The position numbers and the translations under genes were made by a program. Of a stretch of DNA of 64,000 nt, positions 37,184-47,600 are shown one piece after another. Location of the stretch: the NCBI RefSeq assembly GCF_002836715.1, contig NZ_PJAT01000123.1:1-64000 (forward strand), in the 5' to 3' direction. How positions within the stretch are numbered: position 1 is the stretch's first letter; each line of letters starts with the position of its first letter. Origin of the DNA: Psychrobacter sp. 4Dc (GTDB lineage Bacteria; Pseudomonadota; Gammaproteobacteria; Pseudomonadales; Moraxellaceae). The notes below the pieces were generated by a model that did no database searches, was not told where the DNA came from, and saw only the letters and a program-made list of their open reading frames with translations.

Positions 37184-38125
37184 ATGAAAGCTGCAGAAAA
37201 ATACCGCCGTGTTTTCGGCTCAATGAATCATCTAAAAGACCAGTTATCATGGACGACAGGTCTCTCTAATATGGTAGAGTTTTTGGCATGGGAGCCGCAG
37301 CGTATTTTAGGTATTACTAAAAAGCAATATGTACGCCAAATCATTGAGTGGGCGGCCCACCCAGAGTTAAAAGACAAGAATATAGAAGAGATTGAGCAAT
37401 CAGTCATCAAAAAGCTCAATACAAAAATGAATGAAACTGAGCAGCTAGAGACGTATTCAACGCAAACGATGGGTATCTGTAATGCGAGAGAAGCCGTGCG
37501 CCGCGTAACGTTCTTTTCTGAGGATTACCTAAATAAAGAGTTCGATATCTTTTTGAGTTTGTGCAGTGATGTTTATCTGAACTTATTTTATCAGCAGTTT
37601 ATCAACTTTGAGCCAAGCGGGGCATGGTCGACACATGGTAATAGCGACATGTTTGAAAACAGTACAGAGCTAAAAGCAATGTATATGGACAACCTAGCCT
37701 ACAACCATCAGGCGAATGTATTGATAGCGAATGAGTTAAAACTCGCTGGTCGGAAAACCCCAGACCCAATCCTAAAATACTGCTTGATGTATGAGCACTT
37801 ATTAGAAAAAGGTTTTATTGAAAAAGGGGCAAAGTTTTTGCTGTTATTTATCGGTGGTGACGCGCTAAAGCAAAACAAGCAAACGCTCGTAGATCGGGAG
37901 CTGGCTCTATGTCATAAACGGCCAAGAAAGTATCAGCATTTGCTAAGACCAGAGCTGTTAGAGATAGTCGATCATTTAGAGGTGGCAAGTATCTCTTGGG
38001 CAGCCTTTATCGAGTTTAATAATCACTACTTAGCAGAAAATAGCGTCTGCCAAGTGGAGCAAAAACTGTTACGAGGGTTCCATCAAAGCCTTGAATCAAA
38101 ATCGTTTATGCACTTAGCAGTTTAA
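37184..38125 (+). CDS. Conserved-looking protein of unknown function
   Basis: This 313-aa soluble protein is predicted largely helical, with no signal peptide or membrane helix. I do not recognise a family. Aromatic and charged helical segments run through it (FFSEDYLNKEFDIFLSLCSD; LAYNHQANVLIANELKLAG). Codon use looks like its neighbours, so it is probably a genuine resident gene. It starts 51 bp after the TauE/SafE permease stop and ends 66 bp before smc. No clear ribosome site was seen. Confidence 0.7.
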   Translation: MKAAEKYRRVFGSMNHLKDQLSWTTGLSNMVEFLAWEPQRILGITKKQYVRQIIEWAAHPELKDKNIEEIEQSVIKKLNTKMNETEQLETYSTQTMGICNAREAVRRVTFFSEDYLNKEFDIFLSLCSDVYLNLFYQQFINFEPSGAWSTHGNSDMFENSTELKAMYMDNLAYNHQANVLIANELKLAGRKTPDPILKYCLMYEHLLEKGFIEKGAKFLLLFIGGDALKQNKQTLVDRELALCHKRPRKYQHLLRPELLEIVDHLEVASISWAAFIEFNNHYLAENSVCQVEQKLLRGFHQSLESKSFMHLAV

Positions 38126-38191
38126 CCCTAAAAACCCACTACAATTTCAGGTAGAATAGCCGCCTGTTTTTGCTAAGTTTATTGACTCTTC

Positions 38192-41100
38192 ATGCGTTTA
38201 AAATCTCTAAAGCTGGCAGGCTTCAAATCCTTTGCCAATCCAACAACCTTTACTTTTCGTCATGGTATCACCGCCATCGTCGGGCCGAACGGCTGTGGCA
38301 AATCCAATGTGATTGATGCTATCCGCTGGGTGCTAGGCGAAACCTCTGCCAAGCAGTTACGCGGCGGGGCGATGAGCGATGTTATCTTTGCTGGTACGCA
38401 GGATAAGACAGCCAAAAGCGTCGCCAGTGTCGAGCTGACGTTTGAGCATACCCAAGATGAGCAGACTGGCATTCGCCACGAGTTTAACTTGTACCAAGAG
38501 CTATCGGTTCGTCGTCAGGTAAATAAAGATGGCCGCTCAGATTATTTTATCAATGGCACGCGTTGCCGTCGCCGTGATGTGGTTGATGTGTTTTTAGGTA
38601 CAGGGCTGGGTGCACGTAGCTATGCGGTGATTGAGCAAGGCATGATCGGGCGCATTGTTGAGTCTAGTCCCGTGCAGCTGCGTGAGTTTATCGAAGAGGC
38701 GGCAGGTGTCTCACGCTATCAGGCTCGCCGTGAAGAAACGCAAAAAAAGTTAGAGAGAACGAAAGACAATCTAGCGCGTCTGCACGATATGCAAAGCGAA
38801 TTACTACGTCAACAAAAGACACTGTCTAAACAGGTGGCTAGTGCGCAGCGTTACGAAGAGTTGGCTTTAACACTAGCTGATATCGAGCAGCAGCTTGCTA
38901 TTCAGCAGCTTTATCAAGCCAAGCAAACACATCAACAGCAGAAAGTAGCGCATGAACGCAGTGCTACGGAGGTGTCGACACTACAAGCTGACTACGACAC
39001 GCTCAAAGCTCAGCAAGACAAGCTCACTGCGCGTATTAACCAAGAGCAGTGGCTCAAAGACGATGCCCAGAGCGCTCACTATCAGCAGCAGCTCGGCTAT
39101 CAACAAGCGGAACATAAGCTAAGTGATGCCAAGGCACAGCTGACTACTATCGAGCAGCAACTGTCTGACTTGGCTCAGCAACGTGCACAATCACTCGCTG
39201 ATATCGAACGCCTCAACGCTGAACAAGCTGAGCAGAATCAAGCGCTAGAAGCCTTGCGTCCGCAGCTGACTGAGCTAACAGATAAACGTGATAACTATAA
39301 GCGCAATGAGCAGCCACTACAACGCGCGTGGCATGAAGCGCAAAACAATCTGTCACGCTTACAAGATAAGGCCCGTTCGCTTGAGCAGCAGCAAGCTATC
39401 AACACTCAAGCACAAAAACGCCATCAGCAAAGCTATGATAAATGGCAACGCCGCGAGCAAAACTGGCAAAACCTGTGGCAGCAATTACAGCAGTCTATAG
39501 CGCCATCTAGTCGTACTAATGTGAGTAAGACGGATGATGCGCAAGATCTAAGTCAGGTGCTAGAACAGCAAATCACTGAGCTAAGTATGCAGTTGCAGCA
39601 GGTTAAGCGTCAATACGAAGCCGTCGATGAACGATTATCCGAGATACAACCGCAAGCACATAGCTTGCAGCAGAGACTAAACGCACAACAGAGTGAGCTG
39701 AGCGATAATGAAAAGCGTCATGCGCTACTGGCAGGCGAATACGATACCCTGCATCAAATACTGCATCCGAAACCTACACAACAGCAATCAGCAAAGACCC
39801 AAACTACTGCGAAAGATAAGACGGATAACAATGGCATACATCATCAGCCGTTAGCCATTGCAACGCTACGTGAGCAAATTGAGCTAAGTGCGAAGGGGCA
39901 GGAGTATGCGCCGCTACTCGATAGTATCCTAGCATTGTGGCTAGATAGCCATGTGCTGGTTGCTAATCAACAAGCTAATCAAATCAAGCAATCAGACGTT
40001 AACAACGCTAATAGCATTTCTCAGAAAACTGATAGCCTCTGGCAAGTGCTTGAGCATGACATTGCAGATTTACGGACTTATCAGACGGCACAAAATACGC
40101 CTGCCAGTGCAAAAGATAAAACTCTAATAGAGACAGGTCATAGCTTATGGTTGCCAACTGCGAAAAGTGATATTAGTGACCAAGAATTTGTCAGCGAATT
40201 GCCAGACAATTTGATTGATAAAGTGTTGCCATTATCGCAGTTGATTACTCAGCCGCTACTCTCGCTATGGCAGCAGTGCTATATATATACGGCGCAGTTT
40301 GAGACCAGTCAACAGAATGAGATTGACACACTTACTGATGTACTAAAATTATTACCATCGTCCGCTATCCTACTTACCGCAGATGGTTGGCTCATCAGTC
40401 GTCATGGAACGATTAATTTAAGCAAATTCGCTGGTGCGCAAGATAATCAAAGTGATAGCAGCAGTCAATTTCTCACGCAGCGTTTGCAGCAGCGCACTCG
40501 TTTGCAAGCGTTAGAAGACTTGCTTGATGAGTTTGAAAGCAAAATACAAGAGCAGCAAAAATCTATTGCAAAAGACCAGCGCGATTATGATGCGTTGATG
40601 GTTAGCTTGGAAGAAACGCGCGCGCAAGCTGAGCAGTTAACCCGTGATAAGCATCAATACCAGCAGCAACTGACGACCGAGCGAGCCAATGCTGAGCGGT
40701 TGCAAGCGGATAGCCAGCGTTTGAACGCTGATAAAGCAACGCTTGAGCAAGAAAAGCAAGAACTGGTACAAGAGCAACAAACCCTTGAGCAAGAACAACA
40801 GCACATTGAAAGTGAGATCGCCACACTCACTCCGCAAATAGCAGAGGCACGAGCGACAACTCAGCAACTGCAAGCTGAGCGCAGCGATCTAAACCGCGCG
40901 CGTCAAGTCGATGATGACGCGTGGCAAGCACTGCAGCTGCGTATTCAGCAATACGAGATGCGTTTAGAACATAGTGTTAGCAGTCTGGATCGTGCGACTG
41001 AGCAACACGACAAGTCGTTAGAGAATGAGCAAAGTCTACAGATGCATCACGATCAGCAGCAGGCCAAGTTGCCAGAGCTACAAGCAACGCTACAGTCTGC

Positions 41101-42130
41101 CCAGACAGCGCGCGATGAGCAGCAAGTGCTATTGAACGAGCGTGATACTGCGCTAACAGCACTAAAACAAACGTACGCTGAGCAGCAGACAGCATTTGAT
41201 ACATTGCAAAATACATTGCAAACGCAGCAAAGCGAGCTTGCCCGTCATGCTACTGAGCTGGCACTGAGTGCTGCACGGTTAGAGGATGCTAGCGCACACA
41301 CGCAGAGCGCTTTAGATGCTTATTATCGTGTGAGTCATAAATATAAAGCGCAAGCTGAGCAACCTCGACAAAGCATGAGCGTCTCAAACTTGCTAGCAGA
41401 TTTTATCGCTCATGATCGGCGCGTCCGTCCAGACAAAATCGCTGAGCTTGAATCTGAGCGCGCCAAGTTGACCCAGCAGTTGAGCAAGATTGGGCCAGTT
41501 AATTTAGCAGCGGTCGCAGAGTTGGCCGAGGTGAACGAACGCCTAGATCCACTCGCACAGCAGACGGCAGATATTGCGGCCAGTATGCAGACATTGACTG
41601 AAGCGATAGCCTCTATTGATGAGACGACTAAAACGCTGTTTATGCAGACGCTTGATGCGGTCAATAAGGAGCTGGCCAATTTATTTGCCAAAGTCTTTGG
41701 CGGTGGACAAGCCAGCCTGACGTTGAACACCGACGAGATGCCAGCCAATACGCCAAAGTCAGAACAGTGGCGCGCAGGGCTTACCTTAATGGCGCAGCCA
41801 AAGGGCAAACGCAACAGTCGCTTAGCGGTATTATCGGGTGGTGAAAAAACCCTTACTGCATTGAGTTTGATTTTTGCGATATTTAAGCAGCATCCTGCAC
41901 CGTTCTGTGTGCTTGATGAGGTCGATGCACCGCTTGATGATGCAAACGTTGCGCGCTTTACCAGCCTCATCCATGAGCTAGCAGATGATTTACAGTTTAT
42001 ATTTATCAGTCATAATAAATTGACGATGCAAATTGCTGATGAGCTAAAAGGTATTACCATGCCAAGTGCAGGCATTTCTACACTAGTCAGTGTGTCGCTC
42101 GATGAAGCCGCGCGTTACGTAGAGAGCTAA
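38192..42130 (+). CDS. smc: Chromosome segregation protein SMC
   Basis: This 1312-aa ATPase folds and segregates the chromosome. The N-terminal head begins MRLKSLKLAGFKSFANPTTF with Walker A GPNGCGKSN (about 32-40). Two very Gln-rich coiled coils (about 170-510 and 775-1110) flank a hinge region. The C-terminal head has the signature LSGGEKTLTALSL and Walker B FCVLDEVDAPLDDAN. Most SMCs are nearer 1150-1200 aa. The excess is in an expanded, low-complexity hinge (about 520-760). It is first of smc-zipA-ligA. scpA/scpB are not in this window. Confidence 0.96.
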   Translation: MRLKSLKLAGFKSFANPTTFTFRHGITAIVGPNGCGKSNVIDAIRWVLGETSAKQLRGGAMSDVIFAGTQDKTAKSVASVELTFEHTQDEQTGIRHEFNLYQELSVRRQVNKDGRSDYFINGTRCRRRDVVDVFLGTGLGARSYAVIEQGMIGRIVESSPVQLREFIEEAAGVSRYQARREETQKKLERTKDNLARLHDMQSELLRQQKTLSKQVASAQRYEELALTLADIEQQLAIQQLYQAKQTHQQQKVAHERSATEVSTLQADYDTLKAQQDKLTARINQEQWLKDDAQSAHYQQQLGYQQAEHKLSDAKAQLTTIEQQLSDLAQQRAQSLADIERLNAEQAEQNQALEALRPQLTELTDKRDNYKRNEQPLQRAWHEAQNNLSRLQDKARSLEQQQAINTQAQKRHQQSYDKWQRREQNWQNLWQQLQQSIAPSSRTNVSKTDDAQDLSQVLEQQITELSMQLQQVKRQYEAVDERLSEIQPQAHSLQQRLNAQQSELSDNEKRHALLAGEYDTLHQILHPKPTQQQSAKTQTTAKDKTDNNGIHHQPLAIATLREQIELSAKGQEYAPLLDSILALWLDSHVLVANQQANQIKQSDVNNANSISQKTDSLWQVLEHDIADLRTYQTAQNTPASAKDKTLIETGHSLWLPTAKSDISDQEFVSELPDNLIDKVLPLSQLITQPLLSLWQQCYIYTAQFETSQQNEIDTLTDVLKLLPSSAILLTADGWLISRHGTINLSKFAGAQDNQSDSSSQFLTQRLQQRTRLQALEDLLDEFESKIQEQQKSIAKDQRDYDALMVSLEETRAQAEQLTRDKHQYQQQLTTERANAERLQADSQRLNADKATLEQEKQELVQEQQTLEQEQQHIESEIATLTPQIAEARATTQQLQAERSDLNRARQVDDDAWQALQLRIQQYEMRLEHSVSSLDRATEQHDKSLENEQSLQMHHDQQQAKLPELQATLQSAQTARDEQQVLLNERDTALTALKQTYAEQQTAFDTLQNTLQTQQSELARHATELALSAARLEDASAHTQSALDAYYRVSHKYKAQAEQPRQSMSVSNLLADFIAHDRRVRPDKIAELESERAKLTQQLSKIGPVNLAAVAELAEVNERLDPLAQQTADIAASMQTLTEAIASIDETTKTLFMQTLDAVNKELANLFAKVFGGGQASLTLNTDEMPANTPKSEQWRAGLTLMAQPKGKRNSRLAVLSGGEKTLTALSLIFAIFKQHPAPFCVLDEVDAPLDDANVARFTSLIHELADDLQFIFISHNKLTMQIADELKGITMPSAGISTLVSVSLDEAARYVES

Positions 42131-42345
42131 GCGTGAAATAGTCGACATTAAAAGTGCTATGAGAATCAGTGCGATGCAAATATAATCAATCAATTGGCAT
42201 AAATGCAAATAAGATTGACCTCAGTCCAGCATACTGGTTATAAAGTACACAATGTGGTGACGATATAGGTTAGCCATGCTAGAATATTGCCATTTATGCT
42301 CGTTTGTGTATTCCCTTTTGTTATATATACTAGGATGTATTTATC

Positions 42346-43362
42346 ATGACCGTTATTCAGTTTATATTGATTGCCATTGCCGCGTTTATCGTGCTCGCAG
42401 GGCTGTTTATGGTCATTCGTAGCTTTAAGCGCCGCGGTGCTACCGAAGCTGCTGCGGTCAATTATGATAAAAATGGTATTCCGATCATACCGCGTCACGA
42501 GCGCAATATCGTCGATCAGCCCGACCTTGATGATACAGTCGCAGGCGAGACGAGCATCGGTCCAGATCGTAGTTACTTAGATGCTGTGGTTGAAGAAGAG
42601 CCATTGACGCAAGCGCATACCAACGTTGACGCTCAACTAACGGCTGAGCGTGACCACGTAGCAACTGATGAACATGACGTCATCGATGAAGCGGACTACG
42701 CGCGCTGGCAAGAAGAGCAGCGCCGTGCCGACAGTGCGGAGTTTGTAGAAGTCGCCGATCAGATGCATATCGAGCAAGAGCCTGATGCGTTCTCTAGCCT
42801 AATGTCAGCTACTGATAGCCTGATGCCAACCATTGATACGGCAGAAGAGCCAAGCTTCGATGACAACAGTCCGATACTGGATCAGCATCTATCAGAGTCA
42901 GGTGATGACGCCCAAAATGGTCCTTTAATTAATGCTAAAGACAATATCAATATCACCATCTTGCCGCACCAATATCGTGACCGTCCAGCGGCGATTATCC
43001 GTGGTCGTGATCTGTTAGCGTTGATTGATAAATACGGCCTACGCTATGGCGCGATGAATATGTTCCATCGCTATGAGCAGAAAGACGGCACTGGTATGCT
43101 GTGGTTTAGCATGATGGGTATCACCGATAGCGGTATCGCGCCATTTGATCCGCATAGTGTCGCGACCAACACTTATAACGGTGTCGTCGTATTCTTGTCA
43201 TTGCCACATCCACAGGCCGTGCGCAGTTTTGATAGTATGATGAGCATTGCTTATATGATGGCAAGCGACCTTGACGCGATTATGCTTGATGAAGAGAATG
43301 AACCAATCACGCCTGAATACAAGCAGCAACTACGTAACCAAGTTCGTGATTATGAGGGCTAG
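42346..43362 (+). CDS. zipA: Cell division protein ZipA
   Basis: This 338-aa protein anchors FtsZ at the division site. One N-terminal helix (about residues 3-24) is followed by basic RSFKRRG, so the rest is cytoplasmic. An acidic linker (about 45-200) leads to the ZipA FtsZ-binding domain (NINITILPHQYRDRPAAI to the end, with GMLWFSMMGITDSGIAPFD). The linker is acidic rather than the Pro/Gln-rich one of E. coli. It lies between smc and ligA, the usual position. Confidence 0.93.
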   Translation: MTVIQFILIAIAAFIVLAGLFMVIRSFKRRGATEAAAVNYDKNGIPIIPRHERNIVDQPDLDDTVAGETSIGPDRSYLDAVVEEEPLTQAHTNVDAQLTAERDHVATDEHDVIDEADYARWQEEQRRADSAEFVEVADQMHIEQEPDAFSSLMSATDSLMPTIDTAEEPSFDDNSPILDQHLSESGDDAQNGPLINAKDNINITILPHQYRDRPAAIIRGRDLLALIDKYGLRYGAMNMFHRYEQKDGTGMLWFSMMGITDSGIAPFDPHSVATNTYNGVVVFLSLPHPQAVRSFDSMMSIAYMMASDLDAIMLDEENEPITPEYKQQLRNQVRDYEG

Positions 43363-43430
43363 GTGCTTGAGGATTAGAAGCTCGAAGGATAAGCGCTGAA
43401 AGATAAAAGCTGATTAGTATCAGAAATCAT

Positions 43431-43468
43431 AAAAAGGCAAATAGCGATTAACGTTATTTGCCTTTTTT
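43431..43468 (+). terminator. Rho-independent terminator after zipA
   Basis: AAAAAGGCAAATA / TATTTGCCTTTTTT with an inner CG...CG pair. It separates smc-zipA from ligA. Just before it (43366-43420) are three imperfect copies of a GCTYGAAGGATAA-like unit. Confidence 0.85.
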
Positions 43469-43593
43469 AATGAGCTATAGTTTCTGCAAAATGCTAATCA
43501 TAGTAGACTGACCGAGCCTGACATGGTATTTGATTTATATAGGATTGACTATACCGAGCTTCCTACAAACTTGTTATCATATCGACATCTTGA

Positions 43594-45747
<2,154 letters not shown>

Positions 45748-45779
45748 AAAATTGCACTGCAATTTTTAGGTTCGCAAGT

Positions 45780-45803
45780 GAAAATCCCTTAAAGGGGATT
45801 TTC
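45780..45803 (+). terminator. Hairpin terminator after ligA
   Basis: GAAAATCCC / GGGATTTTC with a short loop. A second AT-rich hairpin (45747-45767, AAAAATTGC / GCAATTTTT) overlaps the ligA stop codon. Confidence 0.6.
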
Positions 45804-46045
45804 TGATTAGGTCATACTTTAATAACACGCTCGTCCCTAGCGCAAGAGCAAAAGATAAAGATTTAAAAGCATGGCCTCAGCATCGCTTACTTTAATAGTG
45901 GGCAAATATGCGGGTCATGAGCCGTCTTTCTTTAATGGTTTACTCGGCGCTCGTCCCTCGCGTACAATTTTCGTCTTTTGCTTTAGTAGAGAGTTACGGT
46001 TGCTTTACTCATTCGCGCAAGAATAAGCATTTTGAACATTTTTGA

Positions 46046-46115
46046 GTAGGGTGCGCCCAGCGCACCTTTAAGAAATTTTTTTATATTTAAGCGTTAGTTT
46101 TTGGGCGCATCCTAC
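46046..46115. repeat. Small palindromic element with GTAGGRTGCGCCC ends
   Basis: GTAGGGTGCGCCC (46046-46058) and its near-perfect inverse GGGCGCATCCTAC (46103-46115, 12 of 13 matched) bound a 70-bp AT-rich core. The left end itself folds as GGTGCGC/GCGCACC. A related palindrome recurs at 47572-47590. Confidence 0.65.
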
Positions 46116-46121
46116 CACTAC

Positions 46122-46315
46122 TGATGCAGGAGTGGTTTGTTCGATATATTGTTTATGCCACGCCACGATCGTAGAGCTTCAGGCGTACAGCCAGTCTTAG
46201 TTTCAATGGCTTGGATAGCTGACCAGTTGGATGGATAGTCGCTCGCTGCTTTAATTAGCATGCGAACGGCGCATTCTTTAATTTCAGGAGTATAAGTTTG
46301 TCTTTTAATTGTCGT
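46122..46315 (-). pseudogene. IS3-family transposase orfA relic
   Basis: Read on the minus strand, this gives a start-less frame (ACG at 46315 where ATG is expected) encoding TIKRQTYTPEIKECAVRMLI, then YPSNWSAIQAIETKTGCTPE and LRSW. These are the N-terminal part of an IS3-family OrfA with its helix-turn-helix. A 5-bp tandem duplication (CGTGGCGTGG) then shifts the frame, which resumes as WHKQYIEQTTPAS and stops matching near the palindromic element. No orfB or intact terminal repeats were found. It is dead. Confidence 0.8.
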
Positions 46316-46370
46316 ATTCTGTCAGAATGTTGAGTCTCCAACCATCCTATGATGGTTCACTATATGATAC

Positions 46371-46399
46371 AAAAAAACCTACCATTTTAGGTAGGTTTT
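46371..46399 (-). terminator. Rho-independent terminator of the small two-gene unit
   Basis: AACCTACC / GGTAGGTT stem with a 6-nt loop, followed by T7 on the minus strand. It ends the 58-aa gene. Confidence 0.85.
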
Positions 46400-46421
46400 C
46401 TTTAATACATTTAGTAGTATT

Positions 46422-46598
46422 TTAAGCTGCAACGCTGATAGAGAAGTCTGTCTTAGAAATATCAGTAGCTAGAATCTGTCGTGGGTCAAAACCTTCTTCT
46501 ACTTTACTATTTAAGGCATTAACGTAAGATTGGCGTAGCGCACTATCCAAAGTTTCAAACATCCTTGAATCTACATTAACTTCTTGAAGATTTTTCAT
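46422..46598 (-). CDS. 58-aa small protein, second gene of an AT-rich pair
   Basis: ATG 46598 has a strong AAGGAG site 7 nt upstream, and the frame ends at TAA 46422. The sequence (MKNLQEVNVDSRMFETLDSA... ending SKTDFSISVAA) has no cysteine, signal or membrane helix and is predicted mostly helical. The C-terminal -VAA resembles the ssrA-type LAA degron recognised by ClpXP, a speculation. It lies 33 nt after the stop of the 178-aa gene and before a terminator, so it is almost certainly translated as part of that operon. Function unknown; a peptide partner, modulator or precursor is possible. Confidence 0.75.
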   Translation of the reverse strand: MKNLQEVNVDSRMFETLDSALRQSYVNALNSKVEEGFDPRQILATDISKTDFSISVAA

Positions 46599-46631
46599 AA
46601 CCTTGCTCCTTTAGCAAATTTATATACAGGA

Positions 46632-47168
46632 TTAAATTTTTTCAAACTCAAGCCAACGATAGCCTGATGTTTTCATTTTAAACCCTGTTGTTTCTAAAAC
46701 ATTTTTGTCTGTATGTGTGTGGATTTGTTTAATTGTATCTCGAGCGGCATCATCTCTCGCATAAATCTTAGTAATGCCATGATTAGTTGATTTATTGATC
46801 TCCAACATATGCGCTAGAATAGAAAGCAATATATCGAAACTTTTATTTATATACGCTTCATCTTCTAAATTACTTATTTTTGGTGCATGAGATATGTCCA
46901 TAATTTTACATATAGATTTAGCACCTTGGCGAGCGTATATAATTTCAGTTATAGCAACCACTTCTTGATTATTTGGATCAACTACCGAAAGATAAGTTAT
47001 TTGATTAGACCTTTGCAGCAGATCTCCAAAGTAATTACCGCTCATAAGGTAATCAAAGAAAGAGTCTGTAAGTTCGAGACCACTATCATCACCTTTTTCG
47101 ACTTGTTCTATCCAGTTTGCACGAATAGAGTTGGTGGCTTGCACATCAAGATTTAACAATTTATACAT
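46632..47168 (-). CDS. 178-aa protein of unknown function, possibly GNAT-like
   Basis: This soluble protein with no signal is distinctly more AT-rich than ligA or ygiQ. The pattern of a central beta-rich part (ITYLSVVDPNNQEVVAITEI), a long helix (about 105-125) and a C-terminal strand-helix-strand ending GFKMKTSGYRWLEFEK faintly recalls an acyltransferase of the GNAT fold, but the acetyl-CoA loop is not clear. The ribosome site is weak. It forms an operon with the 58-aa gene. An operator-like palindrome lies upstream, and it is flanked by an IS relic and inverted palindromes, so lateral acquisition is likely. Confidence 0.65.
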   Translation of the reverse strand: MYKLLNLDVQATNSIRANWIEQVEKGDDSGLELTDSFFDYLMSGNYFGDLLQRSNQITYLSVVDPNNQEVVAITEIIYARQGAKSICKIMDISHAPKISNLEDEAYINKSFDILLSILAHMLEINKSTNHGITKIYARDDAARDTIKQIHTHTDKNVLETTGFKMKTSGYRWLEFEKI

Positions 47169-47222
47169 TAATAAGTACCGTATATTTTTCTTATATGATT
47201 ATAATTTGACACACTTTCAGCT

Positions 47223-47240
47223 GTTGACAAGGCTGTCAAC
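47223..47240 (-). promoter_or_regulatory. Operator-like palindrome upstream of the two-gene unit
   Basis: GTTGACA - 4 nt - TGTCAAC is a perfect 7-4-7 inverted repeat. On the minus strand a TATAAT-like -10 lies about 20 bp downstream (near 47200), placing the palindrome over the -35 region, a typical repressor site. Confidence 0.45.
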
Positions 47241-47571
47241 ATATTATAGTGCTAACTATACAATATACTATTGTAAATTACTATATCTTTAATGCATCTC
47301 GATAGCTACTAATCGAATTGTCAATGATATATATAAGTTAGAGTAATTTATCTAAAAACACTCTGAAAAGTCAAAATTGAATCATTACCCCAGTCCTCTG
47401 CATAAGAACCTTGTCTTACATAACGATGAAAGCTTGAATATGGTCAATGTACTACTATTTTGACTAGTCTCGGTTGTATGACTTCAAAGTAAAAAAATAG
47501 GTAGCACCTTTCGTGTATGAACGAATGTATTGTGACATTGGTATTTGCCGTATGAATTTCAATGTTTTGTC

Positions 47572-47590
47572 GGTGCGTAGGGCGCACCCT
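47572..47590. repeat. GTGCGC palindrome, second copy (inverted)
   Basis: GGTGCGTAGGGCGCACCCT is the inverse of the palindrome at 46048-46066 (two differences). The two bracket about 1.5 kb containing the IS relic and the two small genes. The rest of 47169-47600 is AT-rich without a gene. Confidence 0.65.
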
Positions 47591-47600
47591 GTAAATTAAA

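Larger units (their letters stand above)
45804..46421. other. Gene-free stretch of repeats and decayed mobile DNA
   Basis: No intact gene here. It contains two copies of CGCTCGTCCCT (45828 and 45948, 120 bp apart), a palindromic element (46046-46115), an IS3-type orfA relic (46122-46315) and a terminator (46371-46399). Confidence 0.7.

Noticed and set aside
41410-41970. 186-codon antisense frame at the end of smc
   Set aside because: Overlaps the conserved ATPase head of SMC; no ribosome site or domain.
38260-42100. Several long antisense frames inside smc
   Set aside because: Gln-rich coding sequence opens the antisense frames; none shows a family pattern.
43366-43420. GCTYGAAGGATAA-like tandem units after zipA
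   Set aside because: Only three imperfect copies; too degenerate to call a repeat array.
46632-47168. Acyl-homoserine-lactone synthase (LuxI) for the 178-aa protein
   Set aside because: The LuxI N-terminal Arg/Phe/Trp and central Asp/Glu signature residues are not seen.
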